A stretch of DNA of 28,986 nt from CAG-492 sp035388585 (GTDB taxonomy: Bacteria > Bacillota > Clostridia > TANB77 > CAG-508), in assembly GCA_035388585.1 (NCBI GenBank), contig DAOOQE010000016.1, positions 1 through 28,986 of the forward strand, read 5' to 3'. How positions within the stretch are numbered: the stretch's first letter is position 1; every line of letters begins with the position of its first letter. The notes beneath the pieces are model-generated. The model saw only the letters and a list, made by a program, of their open reading frames with translations. It was not told the origin of the DNA and did no database searches. This document shows, in pieces, positions 1-7,027 of the stretch. The position numbers and the translations under genes were made by a program.

Positions 1-10
1 TTGCAAAAAA

Positions 11-41
11 ATTGATTAAGGTGATTAACCACCCCAATCAA
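11..41. other. Two-part inverted repeat at the left edge
   Basis: Outer arms ATTGATT and AATCAAT enclose inner arms GGTG and CACC around a short loop. It lies about 60 bases before the first gene and could be the terminator of a gene to the left or a leader hairpin. No T run follows directly (a T-rich stretch comes about 15 bases later), so its role is undecided. Confidence 0.35.
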
Positions 42-100
42 TATTATAGAACCTTTCTTTTTTTGTTGTATAATATAAAAAAAATACAAGGAGGAACAAA

Positions 101-694
101 ATGAAACAGATAGAGATTACAGTTAGATTGGCTGAAAAAGTTGAAGATGCTATTAGTAAATTGGAAAACAAAGGATTTAAAAAAATACGAGAAAGTGATA
201 TTGATGATATATACTTATCAAATTTAAATATTGAAATTAAAAAAGAAAATATACAAGAATTCTTAAAACATTCAGTATTATTGAGAAATTTAAAATTGGA
301 TGGAAAAGAGATAAAAAAGATTACTTATAAGAATAAAGAATTGGATAATAATGGAGATGTTATTTCTGAACAAAAAGTAAATTTGAATTGTGATGACTTG
401 AAAAATGCAGAGAGTTTATTTAATTGTTTAGGTTTTTACAATCTTATAGAAGTAAAATATCATGTAATTGTATATGAAAAAAATGGAAATGAATTTGCTT
501 TTCAAATAGTCGAAAATCTAGGAACTTTAATCGAATATGAAAGTGTTAATGACTTCGAAGGAAAATCGATTATAGAGATAAATGAGGCAAAAAATGAAAT
601 GTTGGCATATATTAAAGAGTGCAATATTAATATTACCGAGGAATACGATGTGAAAAAAGCGGTTGAATTAATAGAGAAAAAGAACAACTTATAA
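101..694 (+). CDS. CYTH-domain protein, degenerate (class IV adenylate cyclase / triphosphatase fold)
   Basis: A 197-residue soluble protein that reads as a CYTH (triphosphate tunnel) domain. It has an N-terminal strand MKQIEITVRL, a helix ending in GFKKI, the block SVLLRNLK, the KYHVIVYE strand, and the late block LGTLIEYE that resembles the family's LGxFxEIE. CYTH enzymes act on triphosphate substrates such as tripolyphosphate, thiamine triphosphate or ATP. The diagnostic N-terminal ExExK is not intact: the matching stretch is QIEIT. The arginine/lysine pattern in the later strands is also weak, so catalysis may be altered or lost. The start follows a strong CAAGGAGG site at good spacing. 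A terminator-like hairpin lies about 110 bases downstream, and the gene appears to be transcribed alone. Fold assignment is fairly secure; substrate is unknown. Confidence 0.72.
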   Translation: MKQIEITVRLAEKVEDAISKLENKGFKKIRESDIDDIYLSNLNIEIKKENIQEFLKHSVLLRNLKLDGKEIKKITYKNKELDNNGDVISEQKVNLNCDDLKNAESLFNCLGFYNLIEVKYHVIVYEKNGNEFAFQIVENLGTLIEYESVNDFEGKSIIEINEAKNEMLAYIKECNINITEEYDVKKAVELIEKKNNL

Positions 695-711
695 GAAAAT
701 TACATGTTTAG

Positions 712-795
712 GTTAAAATTTTACCAATAGCTGATGCTTATAGTCATTGTGCGTATGAAATAAAGAAAAAAATAGTAAAATATCATAAAATATAG
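712..795 (+). pseudogene. Possible relic of an aminoacyl-tRNA synthetase anticodon-binding domain
   Basis: An open stretch with no start codon, bounded by TAG at 709-711 and TAG at 793-795, encodes VKILPIADAYSHCAYEIKKK and a few more residues. This resembles the first strand and helix of the class IIa anticodon-binding domain, as in threonyl-tRNA synthetase (VKxLPISDxxxxYAxxVxxxL). At about 27 residues chance resemblance is possible. If real, it is the scar of a deleted or decayed gene between the CYTH gene and the terminator at 803. Confidence 0.3.
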
Positions 796-802
796 TTGAA
801 GT

Positions 803-848
803 AAACCCGAATTTTGGCTTGAAAGTTTAGCAATTTGGGTTTGTTTTT
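803..848 (+). terminator. Rho-independent terminator
   Basis: Arms AAACCCGAATT (803-813) and AATTTGGGTTT (832-842) pair with one G-T wobble around an 18-base loop, and GTTTTTA follows. It would end transcripts from the CYTH gene. Confidence 0.7.
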
Positions 849-1097
849 ATATTGCATTTTTGAGTTAAATTCTAAAAATTATAGACTTTTTGTAAGAAAT
901 GAAATAAAATAAATAGAAATGAAATGTAACAAAATGAATAGAAATGATATATGCGAAATTCAAGAAAGACAAATGAAAAAAATGAAAAAGAAGGAACCAA
1001 AAGTAAACAAAAGGAAACAATTAAAATCAAGTATAATTATTCGTAAAAAAACTATAAAAAACTATATAATTAACTATAAATAATAACAGGAGAAAAA
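849..1097. other. Gene-free AT-rich spacer
   Basis: About 250 bases without a convincing gene. The + strand is strongly purine-biased from about 895 to 1020 and contains loose repeats of AATAGAAATGA. A TATAAT at 1032-1037 could be a -10 element for the next gene, but I see no good -35 at 17 bp. A strong ribosome binding site (CAGGAG) precedes the ATG at 1098. Confidence 0.5.
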
Positions 1098-1994
1098 ATG
1101 GAAGAATTACTAAAAAGTTGCACAATATGTCCTCATGATTGCAAAATAAATAGATTAGAAGGCAAAACTGGAAGATGCAGATGTGATGATAAGATTAAAA
1201 TCGCATTAGCATCATTGCATTTTTATGAAGAACCGTGTATTAGTGCAGAAAATGGTTCGGGAACTATATTTTTTTCGAATTGTAATATGAATTGTATTTA
1301 TTGTCAGAATTACGAAATAAGTCAACAATCAAAAGGAAAAGAGATAACAGTTGCACATTTAGCGGAAATTCTAATTAATCAGCAAAAAAAAGGAGCAAAT
1401 AATATTAATTTAGTTACTCCAACAATGTATGTTCCGCAAATAATTAGAGCAATAGAAATTGCAAAATTAAATGGATTAAAAATTCCAGTAATTTATAATT
1501 CAAATGGATATGAAAAAGTTGAAACAATTAAAATGTTAAAAGGTTATATAGATGTATATTTGCCAGATTTAAAATATTTTTCTAATCAACTGGCAAAAAA
1601 ATATTCGAATGTGGACAATTATTTTGAAACAGCAACTTTAGCAATTAAAGAAATGTATAATCAGGTTGGTAAGCCAGAGTTTGATGAAAATGGAATTATA
1701 AAAAAAGGTGTAATAATAAGACATATGATTTTACCAAATTATATGCAAAATACAAAAAATGTATTAAAATGGATTAAAGAAAATATGCCTGTGGATGTGT
1801 ATGTAAGCATAATGGCACAATATTTCCCCACATATAAAGCAAAAGAAGATAGTGTATTAAATAGAAAAATATCTAGCAAAGAATATAAAGATATAGAAAA
1901 ATATTTATTCACACTTGAGTTAGAAAATGGTTATATGCAAGAATTAGGAGAACATGAAGAAGAATATGTTCCAAACTTTGATTTGAGTGAGTAA
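1098..1994 (+). CDS. Radical SAM protein, PflX family (COG1313)
   Basis: A 298-residue radical S-adenosylmethionine enzyme. The cluster motif is C62-x3-C66-x2-C69 (CNMNCIYC), which would bind the [4Fe-4S] cluster that cleaves SAM. Before it is the conserved N-terminal block C8-x2-C11-x3-C15 ... C27-x-C29 (SCTICPHDC, GRCRC) found in PflX-type proteins, which may hold a further metal site. PflX proteins are related to pyruvate formate-lyase activating enzyme, but their target is not established. No pyruvate formate-lyase gene lies nearby. The gene ends 21 bases before addA, which has its own ribosome binding site, so the two are probably cotranscribed. Length is normal for the family. Confidence 0.85.
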   Translation: MEELLKSCTICPHDCKINRLEGKTGRCRCDDKIKIALASLHFYEEPCISAENGSGTIFFSNCNMNCIYCQNYEISQQSKGKEITVAHLAEILINQQKKGANNINLVTPTMYVPQIIRAIEIAKLNGLKIPVIYNSNGYEKVETIKMLKGYIDVYLPDLKYFSNQLAKKYSNVDNYFETATLAIKEMYNQVGKPEFDENGIIKKGVIIRHMILPNYMQNTKNVLKWIKENMPVDVYVSIMAQYFPTYKAKEDSVLNRKISSKEYKDIEKYLFTLELENGYMQELGEHEEEYVPNFDLSE

Positions 1995-2015
1995 GTAAAA
2001 AACTGGAGGTAAAAA

Positions 2016-5000
2016 ATGGCAGATGTAAGATGGACAGATGAGCAATCACAAGCAATAGAAACAAAAGGTTCTAATATTTTGGTAGCAGCAGCAGCAGGAA
2101 GCGGAAAAACTGCTGTTTTAGTTGAGAGAATTATCAGTAAAGTAATTAATGATAAAGTTGATATTGATAGAATACTAGTTGTTACATTTACTAATGCAGC
2201 TGCAAGCGAAATGAGAGAAAGAATGCTTGAGGCAATATACCAAAAAATTGAAGAAAATCCGGAAGATAAAAATCTTCAAAAACAAATAATTCTATTAAAT
2301 AAAGCAAGTATATGTACAATAGATTCATTTTGCAAGGATGTTGTAAAAAATAATTTTTTTGAAATTAATACATCTGCTAATTGCAGAGTAGGAGATAATT
2401 CGGAAATCAATTTGTTAAAACAAGAAGTCATTGATGATTTATTTGAAGAAAAATATAAAAAAAATGACAGTGGATTTATTAAATTAATTAATACATATAC
2501 AGGTTATCAAAAAGATGATAATTTTAAAGATTTAATATTAAAAATTTATGGATTTATACAAGCAAATCCAAATCCTAATTTCTGGTTAGAAGAAAAAGTG
2601 GAGATGTTTAATTTAAAAGATGAAAATTTTGATTTTGCACAAACACCATGGGGAAAGATTATTATTCAGGAAATTGTAGATAATGCATATGATTCAATGA
2701 TAAAATTACAATATATAAATAAAAAATTGGGAATGTTTGATGAATTGGTAAAATACAAAAATGTAATTATGCAAGATATCGTTTTATTGGATAGTATAAT
2801 TAATAATTCGAATAGTTGGGATAAGATTTACAATATATTTAACCAAGAAGGTACAGTTTGGGCAAAATGGCCAGGACTTAGAAAAATTGATAATGAAGTT
2901 AAAGATGAAGCAAAAGAAATAAGAGATATAACAAAAAAGAAAATTGATGAACTCAGAAAAAAATATCTAATTTTTACATCTGCACAAATAAGAGAAGACA
3001 TTTATGAAATGCACGAAATTTTATTTGAAATAAAAAATCTTATTATAGAATTTTCTGATAAATTCTCGGCCAGAAAAAGAGAAAAAAATATAATGGATTT
3101 TAATGATATGGAACATTTTGCATTAGATATTTTAGTTGATTTTAAAGATGGTAAACCGGTTCCAACAGAAGTTGCAAAAGCTTATCAAGAAAAATTTGAT
3201 GAAATAGCTATAGATGAATATCAGGATAGCAACCTTGTTCAAGAAACAATTTTAAATAGTGTTTCAAAAGGAAATAATACTTTTATGGTTGGTGATGTTA
3301 AACAAAGTATTTATCAATTTAGACAAGCAAGACCAAAATTGTTCCTAGAAAAATACGAAATGTATGATGCAATTAGTAAGGAAAAAAACGATTCAATTAC
3401 TGATTCTAAAGGAACAAAAATTCAGCTTTTTAAGAATTTTAGAAGTAGAAAAAACGTTTTGGATGTAACAAATATAATATTTGAAAATATAATGACACAA
3501 GCATTAGGAAGCATTGATTATGATGAATCTGAATTCTTAAATTTAGGAGCACATTTTAACGAACCAAACGAAAAACTTGATATTGCAGGTATCGCTGAAT
3601 TTTTTATAATAGATGAAAAAGATACAGAAGAGAAAAAGCAAAAAGCAAGGGACAGATTAAGAATTGATACTGAGCAGGAATTGGAAAACAACAAAAAATT
3701 AGACACTGAGCAGGAATTGGAAAACAACAAAAAATTAGACACTGAGAATGAAAAAGAAAACACAAAAATTTCAGAGCAAGAAATAGAAATTGAAAAAAAT
3801 TCAGAACAAGAAATCAAATATACAAAAAATTCACAAAAAGATAATGAATATGACCAACAAATTTATAATCTTGAATCAAGTGCTTCTCAAACAGATGGCA
3901 GTTATTTGGAAGATATTCAGGTAAGAGAATTTGAGATGCATGATACAGAAAATACGGAAGTAAATGAAGAGGATATTAAAAAAACTGTTTTAGAAGCAAA
4001 ATTTGTTTCTAAAAAAATCAAAGAATTAATAGAGAGTGACTATAATGTATGGGATAAAAAAGAAAAAAAATACAGAAAAGTAACATATAAAGATATAGTA
4101 ATTCTACTTCGTGCAACATCAATTCCAGCTCCTATTTTTGAAGAGGAACTCTCTAATTTGGAGATTCCTGTATATAGTGATGCTTCATCAAAATATTTGT
4201 ATTCATATGAAATTCAAATAATTATGAGCGTATTAAAAATAATAGATAATCCTGTACAAGATATTCCCTTAATAGCAGTTATGAGATCAAGTATAGGTGG
4301 ATTTACAGATAATGAATTACTAGAAATAAGATTGACTGACTCAGGAGCTAGTTTTTATCAAGCTTTAAATAAGTATACACCAGAAAATTATTTAAAACAA
4401 AAAGTAAGTAATTTTTTAAATATGTTAACTATATGGCAAGAACAGGAAAAATACTTATCGCTTGATGAATTGATTTGGCAAATATATCAAGATACCGGGT
4501 TTTACAATTATGTTGCATTATTAAAAAATGGAGCATTAAGACAAGCAAATTTAAAAATGCTATTTGAAAGAGCAAAACAATATGAAAATGGTATTTTTAA
4601 AGGATTATTTAATTTCATAAATTTTATTAATAAAATACAATCAGGAAGCGGAGATTTATCAACTGCTAAAATTATTGGCGAGTCAGAAAATGTTGTTAGA
4701 ATTATGAGTATACACAAAAGTAAAGGGCTAGAATTTCCGGTTGTTTATTTATGTGGAACTGGTAAAAAATTTAATATGAAAGATTTAAATGAGAGAATAA
4801 TTTTACATCAAGACCTTGGGTTTGGACCTAATTATATAAATGAAGAGTTAAGAATTGAATATACAACTCTTGCAAAAGAAGCAATAAAACTACAAACTAG
4901 AAATGAAATAATATCTGAAGAAATGAGAGTACTATATGTTGCTTTAACAAGAGCTAAGGAAAAATTGTTTATTACTGGTGTTCTTAAAGATGTAGAAAAA

Positions 5001-6161
5001 AATATATATGAAAAAGAGAAATTATTAGATACATATAATAGTGTTTCAAATACTAAAATAGGTGTAAATGATAAAATACTTAAAAAATATATAACATATC
5101 TTGATTGGATTTTATTAGTTTATTTACAAGATGAAAATCTTAAAAAAAACATGTCTTTGCATACTCTTGCTAAAAATGAGATATTAGAAGATATTAAAAT
5201 CTCAATAACAGAGGAAATTCATGATTTTGAGTCTAAAATTAATTCGGAAATAGAAAAAATAAACGAAGATCAAATTAACGAAATAAAAAACAATTTGGAA
5301 TGGAAATATAAATTTAATATATCTTCTAAGATTCCTTTAAAGACATCTGTTACAAAAATTAAACAAATGATGGAACAAGAAAAATTTAAAGTAAATATAT
5401 TAGAACAAGAAAAATATAAAGCAAATATATTAGAACAAGAAAAATTTAAAACAAATATTCTAGAACAAGAAAAGATTAAAGTAAATAATCTAGAACATGA
5501 TAAACATGATATTAATAATATCAAGCAGGAAGAATTAGGTTTATATAATAGATATGAAAAGGAAGAATCAAATTTAGCTGAAACCTTAGAGGAAAAAAAA
5601 TCAGCAAAAATTCTTTTTGAAAAGCCTAAATTTTTGTCAGAGGAAAAAGTTTTAACACCTGTTAAAAAAGGTACTATAATTCATATGTGTTTTCAAAAAT
5701 TAAATCATGAAAAAGAATATTCAGAGGAAGATATTAAAAAATTTGTTGATGATCTTGTTGAAAAAAATCTAATTACATATCAAGAATCAAAAGTAATTGA
5801 TATTGATAATCTATATAATTATACAAAATCTGATTTGTGGCAACAATTAAAAAAGGCTAAAAAAGTTTATAAAGAACAACCATTTTATTTAAATATAAAT
5901 TCAAACGAAATCTATAAAGATGGAAATGGCGAAACTATATTAATTAATGGTGTTATAGATTTATTCTTCATAAATGAAAATAATGAATATATATTAGTTG
6001 ATTATAAAACAGATAATATAGAAAATGAAAAAGATTTAACAGAAAAATATGAATTACAATTAGAAATTTACAAAAGAGCACTTGAACTTGGATTAAATAA
6101 AAAAATATTTAAAACATTTATTTATTCCGTTAAAAATAATAAGCTTATAAATATATTATAA
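2016..6161 (+). CDS. addA: AddA subunit of the AddAB helicase-nuclease
   Basis: A 1381-residue UvrD/Rep-type helicase fused to a RecB-family nuclease. AddA works with AddB in double-strand break end resection, the Gram-positive counterpart of RecBCD. Walker A is AAGSGKT (residues 26-32); the Walker B/Q region IDEYQD is near residue 400; helicase motif VALTRAKEK is near residue 976; GTIIH opens the nuclease domain; and the nuclease core V1328-D1329-Y-K1331 is intact, so it should be active. It is longer than the usual 1200-1250 residues because of two low-complexity inserts, at about 551-650 and 1120-1195, each built on tandem repeats. The start follows TGGAGG. addB, normally directly upstream, is not in this window; a radical SAM gene is there instead. 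Confidence 0.95.
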   Translation: MADVRWTDEQSQAIETKGSNILVAAAAGSGKTAVLVERIISKVINDKVDIDRILVVTFTNAAASEMRERMLEAIYQKIEENPEDKNLQKQIILLNKASICTIDSFCKDVVKNNFFEINTSANCRVGDNSEINLLKQEVIDDLFEEKYKKNDSGFIKLINTYTGYQKDDNFKDLILKIYGFIQANPNPNFWLEEKVEMFNLKDENFDFAQTPWGKIIIQEIVDNAYDSMIKLQYINKKLGMFDELVKYKNVIMQDIVLLDSIINNSNSWDKIYNIFNQEGTVWAKWPGLRKIDNEVKDEAKEIRDITKKKIDELRKKYLIFTSAQIREDIYEMHEILFEIKNLIIEFSDKFSARKREKNIMDFNDMEHFALDILVDFKDGKPVPTEVAKAYQEKFDEIAIDEYQDSNLVQETILNSVSKGNNTFMVGDVKQSIYQFRQARPKLFLEKYEMYDAISKEKNDSITDSKGTKIQLFKNFRSRKNVLDVTNIIFENIMTQALGSIDYDESEFLNLGAHFNEPNEKLDIAGIAEFFIIDEKDTEEKKQKARDRLRIDTEQELENNKKLDTEQELENNKKLDTENEKENTKISEQEIEIEKNSEQEIKYTKNSQKDNEYDQQIYNLESSASQTDGSYLEDIQVREFEMHDTENTEVNEEDIKKTVLEAKFVSKKIKELIESDYNVWDKKEKKYRKVTYKDIVILLRATSIPAPIFEEELSNLEIPVYSDASSKYLYSYEIQIIMSVLKIIDNPVQDIPLIAVMRSSIGGFTDNELLEIRLTDSGASFYQALNKYTPENYLKQKVSNFLNMLTIWQEQEKYLSLDELIWQIYQDTGFYNYVALLKNGALRQANLKMLFERAKQYENGIFKGLFNFINFINKIQSGSGDLSTAKIIGESENVVRIMSIHKSKGLEFPVVYLCGTGKKFNMKDLNERIILHQDLGFGPNYINEELRIEYTTLAKEAIKLQTRNEIISEEMRVLYVALTRAKEKLFITGVLKDVEKNIYEKEKLLDTYNSVSNTKIGVNDKILKKYITYLDWILLVYLQDENLKKNMSLHTLAKNEILEDIKISITEEIHDFESKINSEIEKINEDQINEIKNNLEWKYKFNISSKIPLKTSVTKIKQMMEQEKFKVNILEQEKYKANILEQEKFKTNILEQEKIKVNNLEHDKHDINNIKQEELGLYNRYEKEESNLAETLEEKKSAKILFEKPKFLSEEKVLTPVKKGTIIHMCFQKLNHEKEYSEEDIKKFVDDLVEKNLITYQESKVIDIDNLYNYTKSDLWQQLKKAKKVYKEQPFYLNINSNEIYKDGNGETILINGVIDLFFINENNEYILVDYKTDNIENEKDLTEKYELQLEIYKRALELGLNKKIFKTFIYSVKNNKLINIL
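3666..3746 (+). repeat. 36-bp tandem repeat inside addA
   Basis: Two near-identical 36-bp units (3666 and 3702) and the start of a third (3738) encode DTEQELENNKKL. They continue into degenerate 10-12 residue units (SEQEIEIEKN, SEQEIKYTKN). The period is a multiple of three, so copy change keeps the frame. The block is hydrophilic and lies in the helicase part after the FFIIDEK strand. Confidence 0.9.
5373..5505 (+). repeat. 30-bp tandem repeat inside addA
   Basis: Units start at 5373, 5403, 5433, 5463 and 5493, an exact 30-bp period. Each encodes a variant of LEQEKFKVNI (KYKANI, KFKTNI, KIKVNN); the fifth is degenerate. It lies between the helicase and nuclease domains, where it may form a charged helical linker. 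Confidence 0.92.
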
Positions 6162-6170
6162 ATTTGCATA

Positions 6171-6245
6171 GAAACTTAAAAATATTATTTAGTCTTATAG
6201 AAACTTAAAAATATTATTTAGTCTTATAGAATCTTATAAATTTTT
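6171..6245 (+). repeat. 29-bp tandem repeat after addA
   Basis: The unit GAAACTTAAAAATATTATTT plus AGTCTTATA occurs at 6171 and 6200, with a partial copy at 6229. It begins ten bases after the addA stop. Shorter ATCTTATAAA-like units follow up to about 6270. The period is not a multiple of three and the block is noncoding. Confidence 0.88.
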
Positions 6246-6280
6246 ACATAATCTTATAAAATCTTATAAAAAATTTTATT

Positions 6281-6312
6281 TAAAGGAGTACCATATTAAT
6301 GGTACTCCTTTA
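6281..6312. terminator. 12-bp perfect hairpin between converging genes
   Basis: TAAAGGAGTACC (6281-6292) and GGTACTCCTTTA (6301-6312) pair perfectly around an 8-base loop. It separates addA (+) from the small - strand gene ending at 6314. On the - strand it is followed by AATAAAATTTTTT; on the + strand there is no T run. It probably terminates the - strand gene and may also block read-through from addA. Confidence 0.6.
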
Positions 6313-6313
6313 A

Positions 6314-6484
6314 TTAGGCTTCCAAATTTGCTAAATCGAGGATAATAATCTGATTTTTATATATTATATTAAAACCGTAACTATATAATATAGGCATAAG
6401 TGCCCATAAATCAGAGTTTTTACCAGTAATAATATAATATTTTCCTATGAGATATTCTTTAAACCGAGTGTAGTCAAAAGGCAT
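6314..6484 (-). CDS. Small 56-residue protein of unknown function
   Basis: A short - strand reading frame that starts MPFDYTRFKEYLIGKYYIIT and ends ILDLANLEA. I do not recognise the family. It has good support as a real gene. There is an AGAAAGGAGG ribosome binding site 8 bases before the ATG, a TTTACT-N17-TATAAT promoter about 36 bases upstream, and a strong hairpin right after the stop. The sequence is aromatic-rich, with no signal peptide and no clear membrane helix; the second half (WALMPILYSYGFNIIYKNQI) looks like strand-turn-strand. It faces away from rqcP and towards addA and is the only complete - strand gene here. Function is unknown; existence is likely. Confidence 0.7.
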   Translation of the reverse strand: MPFDYTRFKEYLIGKYYIITGKNSDLWALMPILYSYGFNIIYKNQIIILDLANLEA

Positions 6485-6519
6485 TGGAAGGTCCTCCTTT
6501 CTTAAATACGATACTAAAC

Positions 6520-6548
6520 ATTATATGTATGAGTTGAAAAAAAGTAAA
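6520..6548 (-). promoter_or_regulatory. Promoter of the 56-residue gene
   Basis: On the - strand, TTTACT (6548-6543) and TATAAT (6525-6520) are 17 bp apart. The predicted transcript starts near 6513 and has a leader of about 30 bases. Confidence 0.6.
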
Positions 6549-6624
6549 CTAAAACTCATCGTAAAATTATTACAAAAAACGACAAAATGAAGTTAAAAAC
6601 ATAAATTGGTTTAACTAAAATGTA

Positions 6625-6653
6625 TTTACTTGGACTAAAAATTATGATATAAC
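6625..6653 (+). promoter_or_regulatory. Candidate promoter of the rqcP operon
   Basis: TTTACT (6625-6630) and TATAAC (6648-6653) are 17 bp apart, about 100 bases before rqcP. It is back to back with the - strand promoter at 6520-6548. Confidence 0.45.
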
Positions 6654-6710
6654 ATATTTAATTAAATAATAATATGAGTGTAATAAAATTTTAAAAAATA
6701 TTGAGGGGAA

Positions 6711-6739
6711 TCAATCTATAAAAACTTCTATTAGATTGA
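6711..6739 (+). other. Inverted repeat in the rqcP leader
   Basis: TCAATCTA (6711-6718) and TAGATTGA (6732-6739) are perfect arms around a 13-base loop. A GAGGGG sequence sits just before it and the weak AAGGTG ribosome binding site just after it. It could affect translation of rqcP. No riboswitch class was recognised. Confidence 0.4.
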
Positions 6740-6755
6740 GTATACAAGGTGAAAA

Positions 6756-6992
6756 ATGAGAATAGATAAATTTTTAAAAGTATCCAGAGTTATAAAAAGA
6801 AGAACTATTGCAAATCAAGCAGCTGATAATGGAAGAATTAGTATTAATGGTAAGGTAGTCAAACCAAGCTATGAAGTTAAAATGGGAGATATTGTGGAAA
6901 TAAAATTCGGAGATAAAGTATCAAAATTTAAAATAATTAACATACCTAAAGTACAAGTAAAGAATATGGAAGAAATGATAGAAATTTTATAA
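6756..6992 (+). CDS. rqcP: RqcP (YabO) S4-domain ribosome quality-control factor
   Basis: A 78-residue protein that is almost entirely an S4 RNA-binding domain: MRIDKFLKVSRVIKRR, then the NGRISINGK turn and the strand block GDIVEIKFG. It matches RqcP of Bacillota, also related to Hsp15. RqcP binds the obstructed 50S subunit with RqcH and helps add alanine tails to stalled nascent chains. Size is normal for the family. Its ribosome binding site (AAGGTG) is weaker than those around it. It is the first gene of a likely operon with the flavoprotein (36 bases downstream) and dnaE. In other Bacillota rqcP often lies in the mazG/yabP-yabQ-divIC region, none of which is seen here. Confidence 0.88.
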   Translation: MRIDKFLKVSRVIKRRTIANQAADNGRISINGKVVKPSYEVKMGDIVEIKFGDKVSKFKIINIPKVQVKNMEEMIEIL

Positions 6993-7027
6993 TATAATGT
7001 TAAGTTAATAAATTTAAGGAGGCTTTT

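Noticed and set aside
6711..6739. Riboswitch in the rqcP leader
   Set aside because: A single hairpin without any recognisable aptamer core; kept only as an inverted repeat.
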